A stretch of DNA of 64,000 bases from Onchocerca volvulus (GCA_000499405.2 HG738139.1:2708976-2772975); one strand, 5' to 3'. Counted from the stretch's first letter, positions 40,001 through 53,606 are shown. Translations and numbers: made by a program. The notes: generated by a model from the letters alone, not told the origin.

Positions 40001-43000
40001 AACTGCATTTACCTGTGAACTATATCATGCTCTTACTGCAAATTTGCGAGTTCTGCGACTAAGCAGTCAAAAAATAAGCGAACTATTAGATGCCAGTGTA
40101 CTAGAAAAGTAAGTTATTGCTAGAAAAGTAAGGATTTATTGCTACGAACCAAAATATAAACTTAAAAATGAAATTCACTTGAATAAAACCTATGCAGAAC
40201 TAATATAATAGACTATTTATTTATTCTTCTAATAATTATTTTCGGTTCTTCGTTTGATATTTCTATGTTTCTCCAAATTACAGTAATACTTGAATACATG
40301 TAAAATAATGCATTTTTATTTAGGTTCTTAATCGATGAGACCTACGACGGGTAATTTTAACATATTTCTTTCTCTATTTTCGTGTTGTGATAAATTACAG
40401 AATAATAATAATAAATATAATATATAATCGTGTTGTAAATCCACTAGTGACTAGATTCAACTAAATTAGTTAAATAGTTGAAAATATAAGCTTGCTGTAG
40501 AAGGCTAATATTTGATGGTGTAAGCTTTACAAATCCATATTCAGCATTTGATTAAGAGCACTGAATAATTTTGATAATTTCTGACATTTTTATCTTTTCC
40601 TATCGTTTCGTATGTTTCCATCTTTCTTAGTTTTTTCGGAGCAGTAGTTTGTACTTTTTTTTATACAGTAGATCAAACTATGCTATAAATGAATGTGGGA
40701 TTTATGGGGTGATATAAAATTACTTTCTTTCAATTTTAGAATAGGTTAAACTATTCATAGATTTTTTTGTCCATGTCATTTGTGAATTTGTTTCCATTTA
40801 TTTAATCCACTAATCATTATTTCCTTGAACAGATCGATTTTTGAATTGCATATGCATGTTTTTTGAAAAACAGTGGTTTTATTTGAAGATTTTTTTGTAG
40901 ATGGTATAAAGAGTTTTTTTTGAATTCAAAAATTCATTTGATAAATTCAAAATGCTTTACATATCATACAAACACCTTTACTCGGCAATTAAAGCTATAT
41001 AAAAAGATATATAGATAAATTTTGTTTCACTCGTTAAATCAATGTAATCCGAGCTGTAAAATTTTATGTAACAATTTCATGAGTAATGACATCATTTATT
41101 TCCAGATTTTTTCTAATGATAAATTTTGAATTAGTGCATAACATGGCTGAAAGTTTTGTTTTTGGAATGCAGTAATCTGATTAAATTGATTTTATTTTTG
41201 ATTTATTGATGACAAATTTTATTACAGGCAAGCAGATTTTCGTCTTATGCATTGGCTTAATTTACAAGAAGATACTTATCCATTAATTATCTATGAATGT
41301 GACACAACTGCTACATATTGGACACGGCGTTGTCTTCGTCAGGCAGATGCAATACTATTTGTTGCCAATGGTGAACAAAAGCCATTGGAACAGTCATTGG
41401 TTAGTTCTTGACTTGGCTTTCATCCGCATAGAAATTTCAGGGAAGTAGTTTTAAAATTCTAAGTTCGATTCATTTATTTATATAAGCCTAAAAAACTTCA
41501 TTAATGATTGAAAATAAGAGGCATCTAATTTGAATAGTATTTCGATTTCAGATGGATGATTATTTAAATATGAATGAGGATAGTATCCGAACAAACAAGG
41601 AACTAATTCTTCTTTGGAATGAAAAAACTGTAGAACCACGAGGAACGATTGAGTGGTTGAAAGGAAGTTGGTTCTCGGGTCACCATCATATCCGTATTCA
41701 TAAACGAATGGTACAGTGGAATTTGAAGGAGGTTAAATTTGATTTTAAAATGAAGAAACTAAATATGAGGGTAAGTTATTACTACATTTTATGAGACTTC
41801 ATTTTAACTCTTTTAGGTGTCTGAATCCGATATTGTATCCTACTATGAAAAAAACATTTATGGTGGAAAGGTTGACAGTCGGTCAGATTTCTCAAGGCTA
41901 GCTCGAATATTGACTGGAAATGCAATTGGTGTTGTGTTAAGTGGAGGTGGCGCAAGGTCACTTTTTGTAGTTGGATTATATTTAGATAATATAACTTCAT
42001 TTTCGATCGATCAAAAAATTGATCGAAAATTTTGAATTTATATAAATATGAAACCAAGTTTTTCTTATTTGCAGAGGTGCAGCTCATGTTGGTGTGCTTC
42101 GTGCAATGCAGGAACATGGTATCCCAATTGATATGATAGGAGGAACGTCTATAGGAGCTCTGATCAGTGGTTTGTACGCTCAAGGGGTTGAAGATCTGGA
42201 GCAAAGAGTGAGAAGTTGGTTTATGGTTAGTTACATTCATTCACAAAACTAGGGATCTTTAAAAAAAAGCCCATTTTTATGTAGCAGGGATGTAATATTA
42301 TTTAGTATCCATCAAACTAATGCATTAAAACTGGCTAGAACTAACATACAATCTAAGTTCAACATGTATAAATCAGTAAGAAAATGTATATTGGAAGACT
42401 AATGTGCATTTATAAGTGCAAAATTAATTTTTCGATATGCATTCTGCCATCAGATAAGCCAGACATTGTTAGTGATTTATACATGGTGGTTTCAATTTTA
42501 AATAATTTTAGTTAAACTTCATGCAAGAAACAAATTATTTTGTATTAAAATATAAAATTTCATCAGTAATTTTTTGGTATTTAAGTCAATATCAACAACT
42601 GATAAACATTTTTGATCTACATTCACTCCATCATTTGGATGATATTTGTGTTTTTCACGAAAAATTGAATGCGAGGGATTTTCGTACTTTGTTTGAATCA
42701 TTTGATATTTATCCACGAAAGAATTAAAGTTTGATATGATATTTAATACTTCTGTACGAATTTGATATCTTACTAAGATATTTGAATTATTTTAAAATGC
42801 AATGCAATTGAATTATTTCAGTTTTTCAAGTTTGAGACAAATAAAAATATATGTCTGAGAAAAATGTATCAAAAAATTGCTACACCATTGATTTGCAGAT
42901 GATGTCTTCCATTTGGAAAAAATTATGGGATTTAACATATGCTCATTCAGCGATGTTTACTGGTGCTGGTTTCAATCATGGTCTTCAGGATTTATTCTCG

Positions 43001-45284
43001 GATTCATTAATTGAAGATTTATGGATACCATATTTTTGTGTAAGCACTGATATAAGGTACGTCAAATATATAATGCTTTCAATATTTCCTGTTGCACAAG
43101 CTATCAAACTTTGAAACTGTTGCACAGGCTATCAAACTTCTAGCAGTTCGATAATGCGGGTGCATCGGACTGGTCCGTTATGGGCTTATTGTCGAGCATC
43201 GATGTCTTTGGCTGGTTATCTTCCTCCACTCTGTGATCCGAGAGATGGTCATCTGTTGTTAGACGGTGGTTATGTCAACAATTTACCAGCAGATGTCATG
43301 CAGTAAGTCCAATTTTTTCAATTAAAATTGGAATTTTTACGAGGTTTAGACATATTTTGGTTAATAAAGTTTTGTAAGAAAAGTACACGTGATATTAGAA
43401 TTAGAATTATTTTAAGAAATTAAATGAATGAAAGTTAGGTTTTGCAAGATTATTGGAATTAGTAAAATAATATGATTGAAATATCCTCAGAATAGATTTA
43501 AAAAAAAAAAAAAAAAAAAAAAAATGATGAAAAAAAAAGCAAACAAAAGTGTATAAGAGGTCAAAATCTTAAGATTGACTAAAGGAAGACATTACTTAAA
43601 AAAAAAAAAAAAAGACAAGCTTTAAATAAAAAATAAAAATAAAATGAAAATTATCATTGATTCAGACACTTTATCATCACTGTAGTAGAATGCATAATTT
43701 GTACTATAAATAGAAAAGTTTTTCTAATAAAATGGCGGAATATGGAAGCTTAAATTCTCATTTCTTCGGATAGGAACAGGCCAAAACAAAACAAATTTTT
43801 AGATATTTCGAATTTTAATATTTCGAAGTTTTTTTTGGGATTTTTTGATAATTCCAGAACTATGAGTGCCAAAATAGTAATTGCGGTGGATGTTGGTTCA
43901 TCTGACGAAACCAATTTATACAACTACGGTGATTCACTGAGCGGATTTTGGGTACTATTGAAAAAATTAAATCCATTTGCTGAACCAATCAAAGTTCTGA
44001 ATATGCAAGAAATACAAGTACTTTATACATGTTTTTAAATTTAATATTCATTAGAAATTTTCGACGTTTACAATATTTTTCAAATTTTTGGCTCCGTCAT
44101 TAATTAATCGGATATTTTTTAACTGAAAATATTAGTGGAAAGTTATACTGTATCTTTGATATCATATTTATTTCTAAATAACGAAAACATATCATTAAGA
44201 GTCGTTTGGCTTATGTTTCTTGTGAGCAGCAGCTACAAATAGTGAAAAATGCAGGATATTGTCAATATATACAACCACCCATCGAGGATTTTAAAACTTT
44301 AGATTTTTATAGATATGACGAAATAGATGTAAGTTCTTTTTTGCATAATTATTGTGCAAATTTCCAATTTAGCCTATTTCTCTACTTTTTCGAAAAATAA
44401 TTTTTTTTTCAGTTATTTTTCTTTTCAATAATTTAAGCAGTTCGTAAAATAATCTTTTGTACTTATTATTATTAAGTTAATTTTAGTAAGGTTATTAATC
44501 CGAGAGAATTTTGCAGAATATCGGCTATAAACATGGTATGAAGGAATTCGGGGAATTAGTAACGACAAATGAAGATTTGAAGAATGTTATTGACGCTGAG
44601 AAGTTGCGCTCACTGAAAAGACGTTATTGGCGCCGGGATCCTTCGAAATTGGTTATGTATGATCGTAACCGTGCTTCATCATTCACTAATCTCGCTGCTC
44701 AGGTTCGAAAATTTTGATATTTTTTAAAATTACCATTTTTTTCTTGAGTTCTGAATTCTGAAAATCGACTTCTTAGTACTTTTTTCTCAACAAATTTTAT
44801 GTTTGTCGTTCCTGTAGGAATGATTCTAATCAGAAATATAGTGGTAATTCTTCAGGTATCAAGAGTTCCCAAAGTATGCGAAAAGAACTTGAATGATGAT
44901 GAAATTGTGGAAGATGAACTGTCGGATGTTTGGTGGAACGAGAATGAGGAGGAGGAGGAACAAGAACCAGATTTGCAGTCGCAGCCAGCTTATCATTCTG
45001 AGGATGTTGAATCTATTGAGGCTGGTTACATCAGTGAACCTTGCACTACTTACCAAAGTAAATACACATTCAGCAGTGAAGATGAAGTAAGCATTGATAA
45101 AGATAATGCTGAAAATAATCGAAAACGAAAGAATACTTTATCTGAAATTAATCGAAACTGCGAATATACGACTGAAATGCAAGAGATATCAGAAAAAACA
45201 TCTGTGGTACGATTTGGATTGCTGGAATCGTCATGTGACAATAATTCAGAAGAAAGTCGAGATATGACGCTTAGTTCTGATTAG
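30889..45284 (+). CDS. PNPLA6: Neuropathy target esterase / patatin-like phospholipase, PNPLA6/7 type (spliced)
   Basis: ER-anchored lysophospholipase. Exons: tentative 30889-30912 (8 codons, phase 0), then 31346-31448, 31939-32108, 33637-33758, 34122-34283, 34515-34662, 34780-34866, 34981-35042, 36257-36404, 36603-36708, 36824-37020, 37378-37544, 37757-37888, 37975-38089, 39380-39487, 39558-39686, 39954-40108, 41228-41399, 41552-41770, 41817-41956, 42075-42225, 42899-43056, 43144-43302, 43858-44017, 44200-44328, 44517-44702, 44856-45284. That gives 1337 residues plus 8, close to vertebrate NTE (about 1330-1375). From the 31346 exon: membrane helix [15 protein letters not shown], cyclic-nucleotide-binding-like domains at about 186-285, 372-490 and 491-609, and a patatin domain at about 868-1035. 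The patatin domain has SGGGARGAAHVG, nucleophile Ser906 in GGTSIG and Asp1024 in [14 protein letters not shown]. The acidic tail starts at about 1196. Phases agree at every junction. The first exon and the 33758/34122 junction are the least certain parts. Confidence 0.93.
37143..37366 (+). repeat. Two-copy 112-bp tandem duplication inside an NTE intron
   Basis: Copy 1 is 37143-37254 and copy 2 about 37255-37366, both starting GGAAA(C/T)TTAG and sharing GTATTGGATA, ATATATAAATTAG and TTAGATGT blocks with scattered substitutions. It occupies most of the intron between exons 36824-37020 and 37378-37544. Confidence 0.88.
38250..38900 (+). mobile_element. Degenerate, 3'-truncated mariner transposon in an NTE intron
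   Basis: The left end TAAGTTGGTGCAAAAGTGAT (38251-38270) closely resembles known mariner inverted terminal repeats (GTTGGTGCAAAAGT core). Transposase fragments follow in mixed frames on the plus strand: 38432-38518 (IEFQVESN...NATFG), 38554-38655 (KKFCEGDE...[11 protein letters not shown]), 38762-38838 (LDKWP...LSSSLIL, with stops) and 38872-38895 (IVTHGEKC). These follow the order of the mariner helix-turn-helix region and early catalytic domain. The last block aligns with T-C/G-D-E-K-W, so the first catalytic Asp appears replaced by Gly. Stops and frameshifts make it inactive. Nothing of the later DD34D region or the right terminal repeat was found, so it is truncated near 38900. Family memory and eye alignment only. 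Confidence 0.82.
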
Positions 45285-45372
45285 ATGTGCAAAAAAAGTT
45301 GATGATAATGTATAGCAAATAGTAGTAAGTTTTCCGTTTCTTCTAATGCAAAAATTTTTCCTCGAATTTTCA

Positions 45373-45378
45373 AATAAA
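45373..45378 (+). promoter_or_regulatory. Candidate polyadenylation signal of the NTE-like gene
   Basis: AATAAA about 89 bases after the TAG stop at 45284. The position suits a nematode 3' UTR, but AATAAA is common in such AT-rich DNA. Confidence 0.4.
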
Positions 45379-47857
45379 TAAGATATTGATATTTTAATAT
45401 CAAAGTCACTACTCAAAATTTTAGCTTTACTTGTCATGATTTGAATTTCATATTTTCGTATAACTTACTAGCTTCCGAAATTACTTGTTTCATCAATGGT
45501 CTTGCATTTTCTCTTGAAATTTAATAGCATGATATTTTTCAGTTTTTCTTTCCTATCTTTACATTTCCTTCTAAAATATTTATTTTGTTTGATAACTTCA
45601 TATATGGATTCTACATTTGTAGTGATGGCTTCTTCTGTTATCATTATAACTTTCGTTACTGATGTATTAAAAAAAAAAAAAAAAAAAAAAAAAAGGCTTT
45701 TCATTATCTGCTACAATAGAATATATAAAATGTAAAGTAGAATTTCAATCTATTTCGCTTTTCATCTACAGTAATCTGCCCCTCTAATAGGTTTCATTAT
45801 TTATCATATTCTGTTTTATCAATGTGCTTATTGTTTGATTAGTCATGTGCTTCCAGGTGCTGATCAGAATAAAAAGCAATGCTCGATAGAATGTAGCGAT
45901 TGAATCTCGAAAATTCGATTCTTCTTTTAGATTGATTTTTTCACTTGGAATGAAATCAGTGTATTTCATAGATATTATTATTATTATTATATATTATACA
46001 AGTACACTCCATGCTCTTTTCATTCATTCTTTTTATCATTGATTCACATTTTGCTTTATTTTTCTTTTTATTTTGTTCGTTCAGGAATTTTATTTTATCA
46101 TTTGAAAACCAGTTTCTTATTCTGCAATTTTTTTGAAAATTAATGCAAAAAAAATTTGGTCTATTTAGCTGAAAAATGATATTGTGAGATAAAATTTACA
46201 GCAGATACAAAACAGCATTATAGGACAATATCAGTTGTGAGCGTATGAATTGAAATGCAGTGAGCACTTTATCATTTATTCTTGTAAGAAATAGCAAATA
46301 TTACTTATAAGACAATGAACTGATCCATAGTTTTTAATAGGACTTTATAATTTTAGAAGTATACATCAATGGATAGGTCTGAATGGCTCTGCTCGAGCAT
46401 AATTCTTTTGAGTGGCTGGTATAACCGTGTTTACTGGCTTTTAATTTTAATTCATGTCATTAAAATCAGTTTAACAGGATGTAAAATCAAAAGTTTCTAG
46501 AAATACGAATTTTCCTGAAATGATTTTCTTATTTTATTCATGTCCAAACTGGTTTTAATTCATAACCAAAATATTTCGAAATTCGATGAATTCGACTTCA
46601 TATTTATTAATAGTTTAATTTTAGCAGTAAAATATTTTTGGTAAATAAAGTTCAATTATTTGTTTAGCAAAAATTATTTATTCCTTTAAAAAATTATTTA
46701 TTCCTTTTAAATTATTTATTCGTTATCTTACAAAATAATCTTATTGGATCTCTGCATATTATTTATTTATTCATTCATTCATTATATATTGTTACACATT
46801 GAAAAAGAAAAAATGTCTTATTATATTAGAGCCGACCAAATGTCGATCATGACTAGACTTAAAATTGTTTCTAACGGTAGGTGTAAAGTCAAAAAGACCA
46901 ACTCCGTTGCATATGAATTTTCGTTAGTATTTGCTGAAATTGGTTTTGATGAGCAGATTTCAATTATTTTGTATTTTTTCGTTTATATTTATAAATAAAA
47001 ATGTATCTTCTCTATTAGGTCATATAATTGTTTGAAATACGGGTAGTAACGTAGTACTAAAATTAATAAACGTTGATAATATTGTTGCATTATTATTTAT
47101 TGATATTTAGATGCGAGAAATAAAGATTCTTTATTCTACTATTCCACATGGTATACTATATACACTATTGCAAGTTTGCATTTTATTTAACAATAAAAGA
47201 TAATATTCTGGGAAAATTATTTCAAGAGGAAAAGATCAATTTATTTTATTGAAATAATTAAAAATCGTTTGTGAAATGATACCAGAGTGGTCATCATTCA
47301 TTTTGACCTAATAATATAGTAAGATTTATTGATTGCTTCTTAATATGTCATTGACAGTCTTGTCAAAACCAATTTACCTTTTACTAATTTACTAAAAAAT
47401 TTACTTAATTTAATTTGTGGATAAAAGATATAACTTTATTCTGATTGTTAGATATATTCTAAATTTAACTTTTCTCAATGTTCGAAATTTTTTTTTTCTT
47501 CCCCAGTCTTACATTGCTTTAGCAATACATATACTATAAATTAACGTTTGATTTTTGAATCTTAAAAAAAAAATATTTCAATTGAAATTTGCAGAAGAAA
47601 TTCAGAACGAACTTGAAATTCGTTTTGAATTATAATGAAATTAAACTTGAAGGAAATATTCAACGAGACTAAAAATTGATTTTACTATGATGAATTACTG
47701 TAATCTATTTCTTTACATGTTTTTTAAATACTTTATTAGCAAAGAAGAACATCGTTGATGGGTGGGAAAATTTGCGATTGAATATTTTCTATTTTGCAGC
47801 AAGAAAAGGAGAAAAGATTGCATATTCAATAATTTCTATCTGAAATGCTATTAATTT

Positions 47858-48190
47858 TTTTTTTTTTTTGCGAAAACATTTATTTATTCGTTATCTGTCT
47901 TTTTTTTTCTTTTGTTTATTTATTTATTTGTTTTTTTTGTCTTTATTCGCTCTTTTTTTTTTTTTTATTTATTTGTTCGATTGTTTTTGTTTATTTATTC
48001 ATTTGTTTTTTGCAATTTATTCGTCTATTTTTGATTTTTGTTTATTTTATCTGATTTGTTTTCATTTATTTGTTCAATTCTTTTTTTTTTTTGCATTTAT
48101 TATTGTTTTTTTTTTTGTTTTTTTTGTTTTACTTAATTTTTCTTCTATTTACCTGTTTTTTTTTTCTTTTTTGTTTATTTTCTTATTATT
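47858..48190. repeat. T-rich tract with TTTATTTG units
   Basis: About 330 bases in which the plus strand is dominated by T, with recurring TTATTTGTTTTT and TTTATTTATT motifs. All plus-strand frames translate to Phe/Leu-rich strings, so the 118-residue ORF here is an artefact. Confidence 0.85.
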
Positions 48191-51100
48191 TAAAAAAAAA
48201 AAAGAAAGAAAGATGAAGAAATAGGAAGAATGAAGAAATATTAGATCGTAAAATGATTAAGATGGATGAGAAGAGCTTTAAACGGATTTCTCTTGGGAAA
48301 AGATTTCGCTTGAATAATTTTGATAAATATTTACTTCTTTTTTTTTCTTACCTCCTTGAAATTCTTTCTTATTTTTTTTTTATCAATCGTTGCTATACAT
48401 CGGGAGAAATGTATAAAGCGGGAAAAAGACATTTTCATTTTCATTTTTTTTTTTCTTTTCAATTTTTCATTTATATCTATTAAAAAATTTCTTGAAAGGA
48501 AAAAAAAATCCATATATTAGGCTAAAGATTTGCTTGTAAATCATTTTCCTAGGCCCATTTATAATGATATTGGCTATACTCCGTTGCTAGGCTATTTTAG
48601 TAACTAACATTTAATGCCATTTTTCAAAAAAAAAAAGAAAAAAAAAAAATCCATCTAAACTTATCAATTGTTACTTACTTACTATGCGGTATATAATACA
48701 AAGATTTCATATCATATTAATATTAGCGTGACAATTTTGAATATTTGAATGAAAGATAATTAATAATTAGCATAATTTACTAGATTAAAGGATTAAATGT
48801 ATTAATTATGCAATAATTAATACATGTAAATTCAATTTATATCATTTCATAATATTATTGATTTTTTTTTCAAAAATTAATTTAAATTTTGCTTGCTGAT
48901 TTCAAATCTATTCCAAAATTTTAATTTTTCAATAGATCGATTATTTTGTAATATTACTTAATTTCTCTTTTAATTTCAACTAATATCAAAAAAAAAAAAA
49001 AAAAAAATTCACAAGGTTGATGTTAATTTTTCCCTTTAAATTAATCCGAAGTGTTTATGAAATTGAAAAAAATTTATAGAATTTTTAGTAATTCATTAAG
49101 CAAAATTGGATAATTTCATCAAATTTAATTCCGTTTCGCTATTTTTTATTTTCTTTAGTTCAGAATTTTTTTGTTTGAAAAATTGAAGTTTGAAATTCAA
49201 ACATTACAGAAATTGTGATTTTTTAATATTTTAAAAAGCAGTCTAGTGCTATTTGGATTCAAATATGTATGTGTAAATTTTTTTTTTAATTTATTAATTT
49301 GTCAGAATTTTTTTTATTTTTCCTTTTTCAATCTAAGAAATGAATGAGAAGATTAGTAAAAGTGAAAGATAGATATGTGAATGTCTGAAACCAATAAAGT
49401 AAATTGAATATAAAATGAAGAAAAATTGAAAAATTCTATGCTTTTTTTCAAAAAAAAAATTAAAAAAAAAAAGAAAAATAAAGAAAGGCGACAGTTATTT
49501 GAAAATTTAGTGTAAAAATGTTTATAAAATTAAATTAGTTTGAAAAAAAAAAAAAAAAGAAAAGATTTTCTTTCCTGTTTTGCTGTGTAATCATTGATAA
49601 ATGATAGTTGCTGATAGAAGGGAAATTAACTTTGAGATGTAAATTGTAAATTGATTTTGATAGATTAAAATTGAGCTTTTTTCCTTTTTTTTTTCTTTTC
49701 ATTTCTCTCAATATTTGCGTAAGCAAAAAAAAAAAATAGCTTTCAACAAATCAAACACAAATGAAAATGTAATAATTTTTATTGCTAAATACTATTACTA
49801 AAATTCAATTTGCTAAATCCTTCTCTCTTTCTCTCTCTCTCCTTTTTTCTTTTCAATCTTTTCATAGCAATTCTTTGTTATATTTTATTTATTTGAAAAA
49901 AAAGGAAGAAAAATTAAGTCTGTTTTAAAATTGGAAATAATTGAAAAAATTCCGAGAGAGAGAAAAGTGATATATAAATTAAGAAAGGAAAGGAATAAAA
50001 ATTTGAACATAAACCGAATAAATAAATTGCTAAATTTCTATTTCGGTATTATTCAATTTTAAATAAATTTATTTATTCTTTTCCAATATCTATTGATTGA
50101 AAATATGAGCAATTTGAAATTGAACTGAAACATTGAATTAATCGAAGCCATTAGCAATCAAATTATTTTGCTAAATTCTTTAATCGATAAAATTCCGAAA
50201 CGATCCGATTGATTGTGATAAAAATTTCGATTTAGCTGTGCTGATATCTTTGTTATCTTTACAAACATTAGTATATGCTTCGATGAAATCTTTTAATTAA
50301 TAACTTTTTGAAAAAGAAAACAAAAAAAAGGGAATTAATTTGAAAATTTTGTGGTATAATTGAAATTCGATTAATTCTATCATTTATCATATCAATGACA
50401 ATCTTTAGTTTTTGATAAATAAACAGAATGATACTAACAGTTGAAGTAAATATTGAAAAGTGTAATATATGCATGTACTTTTTGATAAAATACTTTGCAA
50501 AATTTTACTTTACCAAACATTTTCCCTTTTAGTTTCTTTTTTTTTGATAACTTAAAAAGTTCAAATAGTTGAAATTGAAATATGGAAATTTTTTTTGATA
50601 AATTTATCAATCAATGTTGAAATTTGAACGACTATAAAGTAAAAAAAAAAAAAAAAATCATCGATTTTATTTGAAAAATTACATTCTATCTGAATAATTT
50701 CTTTTTTTTGTTTTTGATTAAATTTCAATTAAATTTAAAAAAAAATCTATCGAAATGTTACAATTAAATTAAATTAATTTAAATTTAAAAATTAAAATAT
50801 ATTTAATGAAAATTATCCGAATTATTTCAGGATTGATGAACATGAGAATGAGGATAATTTTTGTGCAAATTTTAATTTTTGTAAAATTCGACAAATAATT
50901 TCATTATAAAAGAAAAACAAAAAAAGTTCGCCTGACTATTATTAATAAGTTTGACAATTGGATAAATTTTGAAATTTCAAAAATTTATAATATGTAAAAA
51001 TTTATTCAAATGAGAAGTTTTCGAATTCCGTTACTTGAGTAAATATAAAAAAGGTCAAAAAAGGTTCAGGTAAGATAATTTGGGTAATTGATAAGAGTAA

Positions 51101-51402
51101 TGGATCGATTGTACTAATTAAAGTTTTGTTTTGTCCATCCAGTAAAGGAAGTACATTTGGCAACATATATGCTTTTGGAGCTTTCCAAAATTCAATTGAT
51201 TGAATTTTTCAAAATGGCAATTTCAATTTTGAAATTTCATCGGCCATCAAATTTTTAAATTTCTTCAAGCCAGTAAATAAAACAAATATCTTAGCAATAA
51301 ATTATATGAATTGCTGTTATTTATTGGAAATAGTTTTGTTTTTGAAGTAGAAACATTTTGATGAAGGCCAAAGATATACATATCTATAATTTGATAAACA
51401 TG

Positions 51403-51530
51403 TATAGGCCCAAGGATATTGGGGACAACAGGAGAGGCCATGAATATTGTGGACAACAGGAAAGGCCAAAGATACGGGAGCTGACAAGAAAAGAGACAAG
51501 GAATACGGTGGACAAGAAAAGAGAGCAGAA
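51403..51530. repeat. Imperfect 28-29-bp tandem repeat, about 4 copies
   Basis: Units begin AGGCC(C/A)A and carry GGACAACAGGA or a diverged GGACAAGAAAAGAGA. The first two units are close; the third and fourth have drifted. More G-rich than the surrounding DNA. Confidence 0.7.
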
Positions 51531-51884
51531 GGAAGTGAAATTCACAATTTTAATAAGCCATACTAACTTACCGGTTGATGACGCTGATGGTCGTTGCTGA
51601 GGACGGTGATTGATGGTGACATTTTGCGGAAAAAGAAAAAAAAAAAAAAAGAAAGAAGAAAAGAAGAATAAGCAAATTGGCCAAGCGATTTGTCTGTTTT
51701 CTTAGGTTTTGTCCTAAATTCTGCATTTCTTGGCTGATATTTTCGTGAAATATTTGAATCTCTAGGCCATGCTAGATAATCTATATAAATCTTCTTTCTT
51801 CAATCGAGAGCAATATTAATATAGTCGATACTCTTCCTTTCTGATTATATTTCAACGATTTCTTGGCTAACTTTAACATAGACC

Positions 51885-51961
51885 ATACACAAACATACAT
51901 AGACATACACAGACATACACAAACATACACAGACATACATCGACAGACACAGACAAACATA
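51885..51961. repeat. 10-bp CAGACATACA-type minisatellite
   Basis: Seven or so units of (C/T)A(C/G)A(A/G)ACATACA on the plus strand, period 10, with substitutions. Confidence 0.85.
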
Positions 51962-52515
51962 TTTTTATCTATCTATCAACTAGGCTTCAGAAATTTTCGC
52001 AGCATTACCAGTTTTAATTCTTCCTTCTCATTCATTCGTCTTCTACTTCTTCGACATTCTTATCGTTTTTCCTGAAGCTTTTTTCTTTGAAATATGCAAA
52101 AAAAAAAAATAAAAAAAGAGAAGAAAATTAGCATTTTCAAACTTTTTTTAAAATCATATTGATAATGATTAATCGAGATAAAAACTTTCATCGAGATTTG
52201 GCCTAGTCATAAATTGACTTAGTTATAGTTATTATTTGGCCTAGTTTGTAGGTATTGGCTCAATCAAACAAAATTAATTTCTAGTAGAAAACAATAACAA
52301 GCAATCATCATCTTAGCTTTTCCTGAAGCTTTTTCCGTTGTTTTTCTCTTTTAAGTATATGAAAAAAGAGCAGAAAAATTATCATTTTCTAACTCTTTTT
52401 AATCATCTTGATAATGGTGATTAGACAAAAAATTTTCACATAGACAAGTAACTTGGCCAAGCTGTCATATAAATAACTCGATCAGGCTATTTTCTAGGGA
52501 ATAAAAAACATTGAC

Positions 52516-52770
52516 ATTAATTATAATCGTCATTATTATCATTATTATCATCATCTCAATCCACATCATTATCCTATCATCATCAATCATCGTCATTATT
52601 AATACTATTATAATTATCAGTATTATTATTACTATTATTATTTTTGTTATTATTACTATTGTTATTATCATTCTTATTATTATTATTATTGTTATTACTA
52701 TTACTATTATTATGTTGTTAGTATTATTGATATTAATATTATTATTATCATCGTCATCATCGTCACATAT
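52516..52770. repeat. ATT/ATC trinucleotide-rich microsatellite
   Basis: About 250 bases of interrupted ATT, ATC and GTT triplets. Translates as poly-Ile/Asp/Asn strings in several frames, explaining the long ORFs on both strands. Confidence 0.9.
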
Positions 52771-53457
52771 ACTACTACTAGATCCAAAATAATACCCTAA
52801 GGGTATATGTTTCAATGTTTACAACACATTTCTTGTCAATTCTTGCTTCTTCTTCTTCTTCCACTTTTTTGCTTACTTTTGACATTTCCAAAAATTTTAT
52901 TTCAACAAATTTTGATTTCTTTTCAGAAATTTGCACGTTTTTAAAAATGAATTTTAATAAAGAAAATTGTTTCACTTTTTTTTTTTGCTTTTCACTTTTG
53001 AGAATTCTATTTTTGCAAATTTTTGTTTTTTTTTTTTAAATTTATCAAAAGATTGTTTGTTTTTTTTTTAAAATGATGGCGGAAAGGAAAAGAAAAAGAT
53101 GAATCATTGAAGGATTAATTTTAATTGAAAGATAAAATTGAGCAAAAGAAATATTAATTATGCAATGCAGATGGTTGTATTTTTCTCACACCGAGAAGTA
53201 ATCAATCTCTAATAAGTTCATCCATCATGTTAGTTTGAAATTTGCAGAATAATTTGAATTTCATTCGAAAATTTAATGTTTTAAAAAGTATTTCGAAAAA
53301 AGTTGTTTTATAAATTGTATATAAGCAATCGAAGCGGTTCATAATATATCATTATTTGGAATGGTGAACTTGTTGAGCGGTTCGTATGATGACAATTTGA
53401 AAATGCTATCTTTTACAGAAGAAACGAAGAAAGATCGATCAAATGGGAAGTTCGTAC

Positions 53458-53606
53458 TCTTATCATATCTCAATATTAACAATCCCTCTTATCACATCTT
53501 GATATTAACAATATCTCTTATCACATCTTGATATTAGCAGTCCATCTTATCATATCTCAATATTAGCAATCCCTCTTATCATATCTCATTATTAGCAATC
53601 TTTCTT
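53458..53606. repeat. 29-bp minisatellite, 5 units
   Basis: TCTTATCA(T/C)ATCTC/TGATATTA(A/G)C units start at 53458, 53487, 53516, 53545 and 53574, with a fading sixth start at 53603. The period is exactly 29 throughout, with only substitutions between units. Confidence 0.93.

Noticed and set aside
41782..42240. 152-residue minus-strand ORF
   Set aside because: It is the antisense shadow of the patatin-domain exons of the NTE-like gene.
47845..48224. 69- and 118-residue hydrophobic ORFs as membrane proteins
   Set aside because: Phe/Leu/Ile strings are direct translations of a T-rich tract, with no splice or start context.
52465..52815. 116- and 93-residue ORFs on opposite strands
   Set aside because: They are translations of ATT/ATC triplet repeats in both directions.
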